Part shown: piece by piece, positions 48,362-57,120 of the stretch | Layout of the letters: the number at the start of each line of letters is the position of its first letter | Numbering within the stretch: the stretch's first letter is position 1 | DNA from: Pseudomonas sp. CCI4.2 | Lineage (GTDB): Bacteria > Pseudomonadota > Gammaproteobacteria > Pseudomonadales > Pseudomonadaceae | Length of the DNA: 64,000 bases | Assembly (NCBI RefSeq): GCF_034350045.1 | Contig: NZ_CP133781.1 | Coordinates: forward strand, 4,450,501-4,514,500 | Direction of reading: 5' to 3' | Translations under genes and position numbers: made by a program | Notes under the pieces: model-generated | Databases searched by the model: none | Told to the model about the DNA's origin: nothing | What the model saw: the letters and a program-made list of their open reading frames with translations, nothing else

Positions 48362-48377
48362 TGTTACTTTAATAACA
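48362..48377. promoter_or_regulatory. Candidate DeoR operator upstream of deoK
   Basis: TGTTACTTTAATAACA has 5-base inverted arms (TGTTA/TAACA) around a 6-base AT core, 54 bases upstream of the deoK start in an AT-rich promoter. DeoR-family operators have this form. Confidence 0.6.
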
Positions 48378-48481
48378 TATTTTGTGATTATCCAATCTTT
48401 TTTTGAGTTGGGCGATCAACGCTGGCTGCAATCCCAGTGAGATGCCGGAGGCGGCGATTTTTGTGGGGTGTCAGTTAGGAT

Positions 48482-48683
48482 GCTTCCCGAATGAATTCGG
48501 TCCCACGGTTTTGGCGATGCACAGACTTCTGTAGGATCTGCCGAAGGCTGCGATCAGATGTTCAGTGCCTGGCCAAAATCTCTGTGGGCTTGCCAACGAA
48601 AGCGTCAAGGCAGACGACCCAGGTTTCAGGTCAACATCAGCGGCGCGATTACGGGCCTCTTCGCAGGCAAGCCTGCTCCCACG
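48482..48683. repeat. Composite palindromic repeat, about 200 bp, homologous to 34740-34955
   Basis: Begins GCTTCCCGAATGAATTCGGT, then GGCGATGCACAGACTTCTGT, GCCAACGAAAGCGTCAAGGC, CAGGTTTCAGGTCAACATCA and GCAGGCAAGCCTGCTCCCAC. Collinear with the right two-thirds of the repeat at 34684-34955, with a few small indels. Confidence 0.8.
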
Positions 48684-48729
48684 CATGAGCTTTGTGCGCC
48701 GATGAAGCGCAGAGCTGTTGCGGCATCGC

Positions 48730-50541
48730 CTACCGATACCCCCGCGCCTGTAAGTCAAACAACTGCGCGTAGCGACCGCCCGCCGCCACCAGGCTGGCGT
48801 GGTCGCCGCGTTCAAGCACTCTGCCCTGATCCAGCACGACGATCTGATCCGCGTTGCGCACGCTGGAGAACCGATGCGAAATCAACAGCGTCATCCGGCC
48901 TTTTGCATGTTCTCGAAAGTGCTCAAACACCGCTGCTTCGGCAGCGGCGTCGAGGGCTGCAGTGGGTTCGTCGAGGATTAGGATGTCAGCGTTGCGGCGC
49001 ATGTACGCCCGGGACAGGGCTATTTTCTGCCACTGACCGCCCGACAACTCTTGACCTCCGGCAAACCAGCGGCCGAGCTGAGTGCCAAAGCCACCGTCCA
49101 GCGCGTCGATGAATTGCGCGGCCATGCCTTGGGTCGCGGCTTCGCGCCAGCGGGCCTCATCGCCAAACGCGTCAATGTCGCCGACCCCAAGGTTTTCGCC
49201 GACGGTCAGTTGATAGCGAATGTAATCTTGGAATATTACCCCGATGCGCCGGCGTAATGCGTCCTCGCTCCAGTCGTTAAGGTCGCTGCCATCGAGCAGG
49301 ATGCGGCCTTGGTCGGGGCGATAAAGGCGGGTTAACAGCTTGATCAAGGTGGTTTTGCCCGAGCCGTTTTCTCCCACCAGCGCCACGCTGAGGCCCGGCC
49401 GCAAATGCAGGTCAATGTTCTCCAGGGTAGCGAGTTGGGCGTCTGGATAAGTGAAGCCCACACCTTCGCAACGCAGCCCGTCGCCCGGCAATAAGCCCTG
49501 AGTAAGACCGCCGGCTTCTACGATCACCGGTTGCGCCAAGTACTCATAGAGATTGGACAGGTAAAGCCCGTCTTCGTATAAACCGCTGATGGCACTGAGG
49601 CTGCTGCTCACTGCACTTTGCCCTTGTTTGAACAACACCAGGTACATGGTCATTTGCCCGAGACTGATCAAACCGTCCACCGTATCAATCACGACCCAGG
49701 CGTAGGCTAGATAAAACGCGCTGGTGCCCAGCAAACCGAGGAGAAAGCCCCAACCATCGCGGCGCAGGGTCATTCGACGGTCTTCGCTGTAGAGCTTGGT
49801 GAAGGTATCTCGATAACGCTGCAGCAGGAGCGGCGCAAAGCCGAACAACTTGACCTCCTTGATGTAGGTCTCGTGGGAGAGCAAGGTTTCAATATAGTTT
49901 TGGTGGCGGGTTTCCGGGGCGCGGCGGCTAAACAAACGGAAGGCATCGCCGGAGAAATGCGCCTCGGCGAAGAACACGGGCAATGCGCCGAGAATCAATA
50001 TCGCCAGCGCCCACGGTGAGAAATGCACCAGCAGCACGGCGAAGCTGATCAGCGAAATGAGATTTTGAATCAAGCCCAGGGATTTGGTGACCAAGGCCAG
50101 TGGCCGAGTGGAGGCTTCACGGCGCACGCGGACCAATTTGTCGTAAAACTCGGAATTCTCGAACTGCACCAGCGAAAGGGTTTGGGCCTTTTCCAGGATC
50201 AGGGTGTTAACCTTCTGCCCCAACTGCACCCGCAGCAACGACTGTTGAACGGAAAGACTCCGTTGCGCACCCGCCAATATCGCCAACACCCCTGCTTCGA
50301 ACAACACGTAACGTAACACCGGCCAGAGCGGCGCGCTGCCTTGGCTCGCGTGCAACTGCATGGCCGCAACCACCGCATCGACGATCCGCTGCCCGAGCCA
50401 TGCTGCCAAGGCGGGTAATATCCCGGCGACCAGGGTTGCCACGACTAGACCGATAAACAGCCCGCGTGAGGTGCTCCAGACCAGATCCAAGGCACGCTTC
50501 GCTTGGTCGAAAAATGAGGCGAAGCGGCTAACAACTGGCAT
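48730..50541 (-). CDS. ABC exporter, fused membrane and ATPase domains
   Basis: 603 aa half-transporter. Six membrane spans in the first 310 residues (LFIGLVVATLVAGILPALAAW and others), then a nucleotide-binding domain: Walker A GENGSGKTTLIKLL, Q-loop VIFQDYIRYQLTVGENLGVG, signature ELSGGQWQKIALSRA, Walker B ADILILDEPTAAL and the H-loop LLISHRFSSV. The MsbA-like layout implies a homodimer exporting lipids, peptides or drugs. Substrate unknown; no partner gene nearby. Confidence 0.93.
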   Translation of the reverse strand: MPVVSRFASFFDQAKRALDLVWSTSRGLFIGLVVATLVAGILPALAAWLGQRIVDAVVAAMQLHASQGSAPLWPVLRYVLFEAGVLAILAGAQRSLSVQQSLLRVQLGQKVNTLILEKAQTLSLVQFENSEFYDKLVRVRREASTRPLALVTKSLGLIQNLISLISFAVLLVHFSPWALAILILGALPVFFAEAHFSGDAFRLFSRRAPETRHQNYIETLLSHETYIKEVKLFGFAPLLLQRYRDTFTKLYSEDRRMTLRRDGWGFLLGLLGTSAFYLAYAWVVIDTVDGLISLGQMTMYLVLFKQGQSAVSSSLSAISGLYEDGLYLSNLYEYLAQPVIVEAGGLTQGLLPGDGLRCEGVGFTYPDAQLATLENIDLHLRPGLSVALVGENGSGKTTLIKLLTRLYRPDQGRILLDGSDLNDWSEDALRRRIGVIFQDYIRYQLTVGENLGVGDIDAFGDEARWREAATQGMAAQFIDALDGGFGTQLGRWFAGGQELSGGQWQKIALSRAYMRRNADILILDEPTAALDAAAEAAVFEHFREHAKGRMTLLISHRFSSVRNADQIVVLDQGRVLERGDHASLVAAGGRYAQLFDLQARGYR

Positions 50542-50625
50542 GTGGCATAGAGCTCCGGGAAGACGTGGAGCATTGTGTCGTCATTGCGCGGGGACATCCA
50601 GTCGCGCAACACAGAGCCGATCCGT

Positions 50626-50877
50626 CTAATCGCTCACCTGAACCCTCCTGAATGTGTTGCTCTGCATCTCGTCGTGCAGTTCCTCGATCATCCGGGCAAT
50701 GGCGTCTGCGTTTTTGAGCTTCTCCATGACAATCCCGGTCACGACCAGATCGACCCGCCCGGTCTTGCGGTCAAAAATCTTAACGGTAAGGGATGCATCG
50801 GCACCCAGCGTGCATTCACAAGCCAAGGGCATAAAGCTTTTTTCCAGGCAGCGGCGCAAATAGGACAGAGCAAACAC
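50626..50877 (-). CDS. DUF1652 family protein (second copy)
   Basis: 83 aa from GTG 50877 with AGGAG 9 bases upstream; an ATG 20 codons earlier adds a leader unlike the family. Matches the paralogue at 11721: LRRCLEKSFMPLACECTLGADASLTVKIFD in parts and RVDLVVTGIVMEKLKNADAIARMIEELHDEM in parts. Uncharacterised, cytoplasmic. Monocistronic. Confidence 0.88.
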   Translation of the reverse strand: MFALSYLRRCLEKSFMPLACECTLGADASLTVKIFDRKTGRVDLVVTGIVMEKLKNADAIARMIEELHDEMQSNTFRRVQVSD

Positions 50878-51029
50878 GGGGCGTGCTCCTCTTGAAAGGA
50901 GGTTTAGGGACTCGCAAGTGGAATGGCATCCATGCATGCAATCGTCGTGTTGCTATGGGCCAGAGAATAAGAAATGGCGCCCGCAGACAAAACCCGAATT
51001 TGCACTGGATGATTTAGTGCATTTGCACC

Positions 51030-52526
51030 TTATGCGTTACCGTTGGGTCTACGTTCACCGCTGAATAGTCCACGCTCTCGGGCCCAGACGATGGCTTCGC
51101 TGCGGCTATGAACATCAAGCTTTGAATATACCGTCGCCACATGATTGCGCACCGTATTGGGCGCAAGCTTCAGTCGCGCGGCGATTTCCTTGTCTGCCAG
51201 CCCTTCGCAAATCAACCCCAGTACGTCACGCTCCCGGGCCGTCAGCTCGGTAAAAGAGGCATTGGGCCGATTAAGCGCCTTCGCGTTTTTTACGTTGGCC
51301 AGTTTTTCGATCAAGGTTTGACTGAACCAAGACGCGTCGCGCATCACTTCTTCAATGGCCGCAATCAATTCCAGCTCGGATCGCTTGCGCTCAGTGATGT
51401 TCATCAATACCAGCAGATAGCAGGGAGCATCCTGAATATTGAGCGTGTCCGCCGACACTACACAGTCGATAAGCTCATCATCTTTTTTGCGGATTTTAAG
51501 GTCCAGCTCCTCAACCCTGCCGGCCTTCTCCAGCGTGGCGAATAACTGATTGCAGACGCCGGTGCCATCGATAAAGCCGATTTCAGCCGCAGTCTTGCCG
51601 AGCACTTCTTCAGCGGTAAATCCGGTCACCTTGAAGAACGCCTCATTGACGTCTACTACCTGCTGGCTCTGTGCGCTGCACATCAGCGTTGGCACTGGAT
51701 TCAAGCGGAAGGTTTTGGCAAAACGCTCTTCACTCTGGCGCAACGCAACCTCGGCTTTGCGACGCCGTTCTAGATCAACAAAGGAGAACAGCATGCAATC
51801 TTCGTCGTTGATACTGAGCGGCTGACCCGCAACGATCACCAACTTGCTGCCGCCCTCAGGAAGTTTAAGCTCCGCGTGCATCTGTGGGACGGTCACGCCT
51901 TCACCCAGTCGCTTAATCGCCAACTCCTTGTTATCGGCGCCCTCCAGCACGTCTACTTCATAGACCGAACGGCCAATAACCTGCTCCCTTGCATAGCCGG
52001 TCATTTCCAGAAAGCCTGCATTCACTTTGATGTAGCGCAAATCGCTCAGCCGGCAAATCACGGCCGGTGCCGGGTTGGCACTAAACGTCTTTTCAAAGCG
52101 CTGCTCAGCACTGGCCCACTCAGTGGCATCGGCCAGAATAAGCACCAACGACTCCGGTTCGCCCGAAAGATCGGTGAGCGTCATGCTGCGAACGCGGTGG
52201 ACCCAGCTTCGTGCTTCATCATTGGCCGACCTGACTTCAACCACCACATCACTGAACGCCTCCCCGGCCGCCGCTCGGCTAATGGGGTAGCTTTCCTCAG
52301 ACAACGGGTGATTGTTGCGATAACGCAGCGTGAATCGCTCGGCATATGCCTTCGCGTTTTCGCCTAATTCACTGACTTTACTGACCCCATGCATAGTTAA
52401 TGCGGCTTCGTTAGCCCACGCGATGGTTTGGTCTACGTCAATCAGAATCACACCGTCCGACAGACCTGAAATAATCTGCTGCAACTGGAGTCTGTTGGTG
52501 TCGGTGGCAAATACGTCCTGGCTCAT
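51030..52526 (-). CDS. PAS-PAS-PAS-LuxR transcription regulator
   Basis: 498 aa from ATG 52526 (a TTG four codons upstream is open). Three PAS modules: about 15-135 (LQQIISGLSDGVILIDVDQT), about 145-265 (FSANPAPAVICRLSDLRYIK) and about 270-395 (FRLNPVPTLMCSAQSQQVVD), each ending in a PAC-like segment with ITERKR after the third. A C-terminal LuxR helix-turn-helix follows: FTELTARERDVLGLICEGLA, DKEIAARLKLAPNTVRNHVA, TVYSKLDVHSRSEAIVWA. No kinase or receiver domain, so the PAS domains sense the signal directly. Target unknown. Confidence 0.92.
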   Translation of the reverse strand: MSQDVFATDTNRLQLQQIISGLSDGVILIDVDQTIAWANEAALTMHGVSKVSELGENAKAYAERFTLRYRNNHPLSEESYPISRAAAGEAFSDVVVEVRSANDEARSWVHRVRSMTLTDLSGEPESLVLILADATEWASAEQRFEKTFSANPAPAVICRLSDLRYIKVNAGFLEMTGYAREQVIGRSVYEVDVLEGADNKELAIKRLGEGVTVPQMHAELKLPEGGSKLVIVAGQPLSINDEDCMLFSFVDLERRRKAEVALRQSEERFAKTFRLNPVPTLMCSAQSQQVVDVNEAFFKVTGFTAEEVLGKTAAEIGFIDGTGVCNQLFATLEKAGRVEELDLKIRKKDDELIDCVVSADTLNIQDAPCYLLVLMNITERKRSELELIAAIEEVMRDASWFSQTLIEKLANVKNAKALNRPNASFTELTARERDVLGLICEGLADKEIAARLKLAPNTVRNHVATVYSKLDVHSRSEAIVWARERGLFSGERRPNGNA

Positions 52527-52726
52527 CGCTTCACCCAAAATGCAGCGCCACAGGGTGCGCCTTGGGATTACGACAGCGAGTGAATGTCATCGTGCCGCTG
52601 TTGTGCAGACCGCAGCGTTACCCTCTTTAATGAACAACGGCAAAACTGATCGCCTGTGCTAAAGCTCAAGTTCGAGACAAGCTGGGTTATCATGCGCCAA
52701 TTCCCCCAACTCCCCGGAAACTGCTC

Positions 52727-53782
52727 ATGTCCACAATGCCTACCGTCGCCCAACCACGGGGCTTGTCGTTCTGGTGGAAGCCTCTTTTGTTTTTGTTGGT
52801 GGCGGTCATCGGCCTCTACTACGTCAAGTGGTCGCCCTACTACCTCAAGTCGTTCATCGCTGCCGACAATCACAGCATTGGCGCCTCAATCCTCGGCGCC
52901 CCACAAGACAGCCCTTTCAGCGCCGCACTGGCCTATGCCCAAGTGTATTTTCTGGCCATTTGGAAAGCCGCTGTTCTGGCGGTGATTCTCGGTTCGCTGC
53001 TGCAAGTGTTGATCCCGCGTGACTGGCTGTTGAACGTGTTCGGCCGCGCTGGTTTTGGTTCGACGTTGCGCGGTGGGTTGTTCGCATTGCCGGGAATGAT
53101 GTGCAGTTGCTGCGCCGCTCCAGTGGCTGCGGGCATGCGCCGGCAACAGGTCTCGGTCGGCGCGGCGCTGGCGTTCTGGATCGCTAACCCGGTATTGAAC
53201 CCTGCGACACTGGTGTTCATGGGGTTTGTGCTGGGTTGGGAATTCACCGCGCTGCGCTTGGTAGCCGGGGTGATATTGGTGATGGGTGTTTCGTTGATCG
53301 CTCAACATATCGCCAGCCCGGAGCAAGTGCCTGAACAGGCGCTGGAAGCCGTTGCCGACGCAAGTTCGACTGACCGGAGCAATTTTTTCACCCGTTGGGG
53401 CCAGACCCTGTGGCAGCTGTTTTGGAGCACGATTCCGGTTTACGTTGTAGCGGTGCTGGTTTTGGGCGCAGCCCGGGTTTGGCTGTTTCCCCACGTCGAC
53501 GCGTCCATGGGCAATAGCCTGATTTGGATCGCGGCGCTGGCGGTGGTGGGTACGCTGTTCGTGATTCCAACCGCTGCCGAGATACCAATCGTGCAAACCA
53601 TGCTGTCGTTGGGCCTGGGCACCGGCCCCGCCGTCGCGCTGCTGATGACCTTGCCGAGCGTGAGCTTGCCGTCGTTGCTGATGCTGCGTAAGTCGTTCGA
53701 CACCAAGGTGCTGGTGACCGTGGGTGTATTAACAATGTTAGTCGGGGTTATCAGCGGGTTGGTGGGCGTGGCGGTTTTGTAA
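52727..53782 (+). CDS. Permease of the UPF0718/DUF318 (ArsP-like) family
   Basis: 351 aa, eight to ten hydrophobic segments. Key family motif: LFALPGMMCSCCAAPVAAGMRRQQVSVGAALAFWIANPVLNPATL in parts, with Cys-Ser-Cys-Cys in a membrane segment, and TAAEIPIVQTMLSLGLGTGP in the second half. Members export organoarsenicals (ArsP) or unknown compounds; the Cys cluster suggests metal or metalloid handling. Unlinked to arsRBC 12 kb away. Confidence 0.85.
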   Translation: MSTMPTVAQPRGLSFWWKPLLFLLVAVIGLYYVKWSPYYLKSFIAADNHSIGASILGAPQDSPFSAALAYAQVYFLAIWKAAVLAVILGSLLQVLIPRDWLLNVFGRAGFGSTLRGGLFALPGMMCSCCAAPVAAGMRRQQVSVGAALAFWIANPVLNPATLVFMGFVLGWEFTALRLVAGVILVMGVSLIAQHIASPEQVPEQALEAVADASSTDRSNFFTRWGQTLWQLFWSTIPVYVVAVLVLGAARVWLFPHVDASMGNSLIWIAALAVVGTLFVIPTAAEIPIVQTMLSLGLGTGPAVALLMTLPSVSLPSLLMLRKSFDTKVLVTVGVLTMLVGVISGLVGVAVL

Positions 53783-53791
53783 GATCAAAAC

Positions 53792-53873
53792 CTGTGTAGG
53801 GACCAACATGTTGGCAAGGCGGCGGGCCTGATACACCGCGCCACGCCCTTCGCCAACAAGTTGGCTCCTGCAG
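53792..53873. repeat. Intergenic palindromic element, type B
   Basis: Left end CTGTGTAGGGACCAACATGT and right end CGCCAACAAGTTGGCTCCTG are inverted copies around a 44-base middle. Located between convergent permease and mnmH genes. Confidence 0.75.
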
Positions 53874-53897
53874 ACAGGCGCCCGCCTACATGCTGCC

Positions 53898-55004
53898 TCA
53901 GCCCTGCCGATGCTGACGGTCTTTCAAATACTCAATCATCGCCGCATGTTCGCCGGAAAACTCGATACGCGGCCCCTTGCTGTCGCGTTGGTAGGCGTAC
54001 ATGGGGTCGTAATACTCGCCCAACATCCCGCTTATCCACTCGCGATGCAGGTCCACCGCACCGGATTTTTCCTGCTCGGCCAGCGCGCTGTCCATCACCG
54101 CTGAGAGACGCTGATAGCGTTCGCCGCCCAAGCGTTTGACGATGCTGGCGAGGCTCTGACGCAGTTGTGCGGCAAACATACCAAAACCCTGCTCAAGCCC
54201 ATGCACCCCAATAAACTCGGCGCACAGGTCGACCACGTAGTCTTTCAAAATCCGTTCGACCCGGTTCTCAAACGGCTCTTCAAGCCATACCAGCGGGTAG
54301 TGCTGCATGCCCTGAAACAAGGTCAACGGAACCGCGCGACTGCCTACAGCACGGCCTTCGTCTTCGATCACGAATTGCTTCACGCCCGCGGCGCGCTTCT
54401 TGAGGATGTCGATGGACAACGCGTTTTCAAAGCTGATTTGCGCCGGTTGCCCGGTCGCATGCTTGCCAAAGCTGGATCCACGATGGTTCGCGTGGCCTTC
54501 CAGGTCCAGGGCGTTGCTCAGTTTGGTCAACACCTCTGTCTTGCCCGACCCGGTCAGCCCGCCCACCAATATGAAATCGCACTCCAATACCGCGCTTTCA
54601 GTGACCTCCATCAGGTACGTCCGCAGGGCCTTGTAACCGTTGAGCACCCGTGGGTATTCAATCCCGGCCTCGTTTTTGAGCCATTGTTGGGTCAGTTGCG
54701 AACGCAGTCCGCCTCGGAAGCAATACAAAAAACCGTGCGGCTGAGAGCGGACGAACGCGGCCCACGCGTCGATCCGGTCTTGTTTAGTCTGGCCAGAGAC
54801 CAATTGATGGCCCAGCTCGATGGCCGCCTGTTGGCCTTGTTGCTTGTAACAGGTGCCAACCTTCTCCCGCTCTAGATCGTTCATTAGCGGCAGATTGCGC
54901 GCCAACGGAAAAGCGCCCTTGTCGAATTCGACCGGGGCACGGACGTCCATCAGCGGGATGTCGTTAAGAAAGATGTGGCGGTAGTCGGCGCTGTTGTCCC
55001 GCAT
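53898..55004 (-). CDS. mnmH: tRNA 2-selenouridine synthase
   Basis: Replaces sulfur by selenium in 2-thiouridine of tRNA wobble positions, using selenophosphate. 368 aa: an N-terminal rhodanese domain with active Cys95 in GFLYCFRGGLRSQLTQQW, then a P-loop domain (GGLTGSGKTEVLTKLSNALD, about 148-165) that binds the tRNA-linked geranyl group. ATG overlaps the selD stop (TGATG). Also known as selU or ybbB. Typical partner of selD. Confidence 0.95.
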   Translation of the reverse strand: MRDNSADYRHIFLNDIPLMDVRAPVEFDKGAFPLARNLPLMNDLEREKVGTCYKQQGQQAAIELGHQLVSGQTKQDRIDAWAAFVRSQPHGFLYCFRGGLRSQLTQQWLKNEAGIEYPRVLNGYKALRTYLMEVTESAVLECDFILVGGLTGSGKTEVLTKLSNALDLEGHANHRGSSFGKHATGQPAQISFENALSIDILKKRAAGVKQFVIEDEGRAVGSRAVPLTLFQGMQHYPLVWLEEPFENRVERILKDYVVDLCAEFIGVHGLEQGFGMFAAQLRQSLASIVKRLGGERYQRLSAVMDSALAEQEKSGAVDLHREWISGMLGEYYDPMYAYQRDSKGPRIEFSGEHAAMIEYLKDRQHRQG

Positions 55005-56038
55005 CAGAACACCTCTACCGCGTGGCTCTGTCGGCCGATGAATTCGCCAATCACCGACAAATTCAGGCCCAGCTCTTCAGCCATAGCCAAGAACGCTTCC
55101 TGTCCCGCAGGTTCGACGGCCACTAATAACCCTCCGCTGGTTTGTGGGTCACACAGCAGGAGTTTTTGCATCGGGGCCAGCGGCGTGAGGCGAGCGCTGT
55201 AGCTGTCGAAATTACGGTGTGTGCCACCGGGCACGCAGTTTTTCTCCAGGTAGAACTCAACACTGGGCAAACGCGGCACGGCCGCGAAATCGATACGCGC
55301 GGTCAGCTTGGCGCCGTCGGCCATTTCAACCAGATGCCCTAGCAGACCAAACCCGGTGACATCGGTCATGGCCTTGACCCCTTCAAGCCGGGCGAAACGA
55401 CTGCCCGGCTTGTTCAGCGTACACATCAAGTCCCGGGCGACGCCTTGGTCCTCGGCCCTCAGCAAGCCTTTCTTTTCGGCAGTGGTAAGGATGCCAATGC
55501 CCAGCGGCTTGGTCAGGTACAGCTTGCAGCCTTCGGTGGCGGTGTCGTTACGCTTCATGAAGCGCTTTTCCACCAAGCCGGTGACCGCCAGACCGAAAAT
55601 TGGCTCAGGCGCATCAATCGAATGCCCGCCCGCCAGCGCAATACCTGCCGCATCACACACGGCTCGGCCGCCGCGAATCACTTCACGGGCCACTTCCGGC
55701 GCCAGCAGGTTGACCGGCCAACCCAGGATGGCAATCGCCATGATCGGATCGCCGCCCATCGCATAAATGTCGCTGATGGCGTTGGTAGCCGCGATCCGAC
55801 CGAAATCGAACGGGTCATCGACGATGGGCATGAAAAAATCGGTGGTCGAGACCACGCCGCGCTCTTCGTCGATGGCATACACCGCCGCATCGTCACGCGA
55901 GGCATTGCCGACCCAGAGCTTTGGATCGAGGTTCTGCGCGCCGCTGCCGGCAAGGATCACTTCCAGTACTTCGGGAGAGATTTTGCAGCCACAACCGGCG
56001 CCATGACTGTATTGGGTAAGGCGGATCGGCTCGCTCAT
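55004..56038 (-). CDS. selD: Selenophosphate synthetase
   Basis: Makes selenophosphate from selenide and ATP. 344 aa with Cys16 and Lys19 in HGAGCGCKISPEVLEVIL, standing for the catalytic Cys17/Lys20 of E. coli, and STTDFFMPIVDDPFDFGRIA, AISDIYAMGGDPIMAIAI and GHSIDAPEPIFGLAVTG. A Cys, not selenocysteine, is at the active site. Coupled to mnmH downstream; selA and selB are not in the window, so the visible use is tRNA selenouridine. Confidence 0.96.
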   Translation of the reverse strand: MSEPIRLTQYSHGAGCGCKISPEVLEVILAGSGAQNLDPKLWVGNASRDDAAVYAIDEERGVVSTTDFFMPIVDDPFDFGRIAATNAISDIYAMGGDPIMAIAILGWPVNLLAPEVAREVIRGGRAVCDAAGIALAGGHSIDAPEPIFGLAVTGLVEKRFMKRNDTATEGCKLYLTKPLGIGILTTAEKKGLLRAEDQGVARDLMCTLNKPGSRFARLEGVKAMTDVTGFGLLGHLVEMADGAKLTARIDFAAVPRLPSVEFYLEKNCVPGGTHRNFDSYSARLTPLAPMQKLLLCDPQTSGGLLVAVEPAGQEAFLAMAEELGLNLSVIGEFIGRQSHAVEVF

Positions 56039-56109
56039 GGGGCACCTCTGAATTTCAAATGCGCCGATACTACCAGAGCGGGCCGAGAGGAGTGCCGACT
56101 TGGCGCCGG

Positions 56110-57015
56110 TCAGCGCTTTTCGAGATTGGCTTTGATCACTCGGCAGGCCGCCAGATCCCAGGCCCCGGTGCCCACGGTTTTGAAGACAATGGGCCGGGAG
56201 AAGTCAGGCTTGTTGATCAATGCAGAGGCCAAGGATTTTACCCGCGCCCACTCAATGTTGGCCAAGATCAAGTCACCCGCTTCGTGGGTGGCGCCCAAAG
56301 GGTCATCCACATAAACCGTGCTGGCGTTGATCACGTCAGCGCAGATTTCGGCCGCGTCCGGGGTGAACGCGCCGACGCCGATGACCAAGCAATCGGGGCG
56401 GGCCGGCTCAAAGTGAACCGGGGTTTTACTGGTAGTCACCGTGATGACCACCTCTGTGTCCGATGGATGGGCGAGGTCTTCAACGACCAAGTTGGGCGCG
56501 CTGGCTTTGAACCGTTCAACGAACGCCTGGGCACTCTGCACCGAACTGCCACGCACCCGAATCACCGCGTCGGGGTAGACCTCGGCAATCGCTTGCACGT
56601 GGTTGCCCGCTTGCGTGCCGCCGCCAATGATCAGCACCGAACGCGGCGCCTGTGGCAGCAGGCAACTGATGCCGAGCAGGGTCACAGCGGCGGTTCTTCT
56701 GCCGGTGACGGTCGGGCCATCCACTTGGAACAACATGACACCGCTCAACGCATCACAGGCAACCACTTGCCCGTGAATCGTTGGCAGCCCTTCGTTGCGG
56801 TTGCGGGGATTGACGTTCACCAGCTTATGAATGGCGATGTCATCCGACGTGGCAGGCATCGACAGCATCACGCCGCCGTCTCTGAGGGCCACCACCAAGC
56901 GTTCGGGACTCACAATGTCGCCATCGACGACTTGCTGCGCAGCAACGCGTAATGCCGCTATCAATTCACGGATGGGCAAAAGTGCGGCTGTTTCAGTTTC
57001 GTTGAATACTTTCAT
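56110..57015 (-). CDS. Ornithine cyclodeaminase/mu-crystallin family reductase
   Basis: 301 aa from ATG 57015. Rossmann motif VLIIGGGTQAGNHVQAIAEV, N-terminal SPERLVVALRDGGVMLSMPA with substrate-binding Arg and Lys (HKLVNVNPRNR), and DCLVIGVGAFTPDAAEIC with the catalytic Asp region. Many Pseudomonas members reduce delta-1-pyrroline-2-carboxylate or piperideine-2-carboxylate to proline or pipecolate; that function is likely but unproven. Monocistronic. Confidence 0.87.
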   Translation of the reverse strand: MKVFNETETAALLPIRELIAALRVAAQQVVDGDIVSPERLVVALRDGGVMLSMPATSDDIAIHKLVNVNPRNRNEGLPTIHGQVVACDALSGVMLFQVDGPTVTGRRTAAVTLLGISCLLPQAPRSVLIIGGGTQAGNHVQAIAEVYPDAVIRVRGSSVQSAQAFVERFKASAPNLVVEDLAHPSDTEVVITVTTSKTPVHFEPARPDCLVIGVGAFTPDAAEICADVINASTVYVDDPLGATHEAGDLILANIEWARVKSLASALINKPDFSRPIVFKTVGTGAWDLAACRVIKANLEKR

Positions 57016-57120
57016 GTCGTGACTGCACCTTGACTGCACCCTGGGCCGTTAGCAGGGGCTTTTTTACGCCTGCCCCTGTGTGCCGTCAATCGATTGCTGG
57101 AGTTTGAATAACACCAGTGG

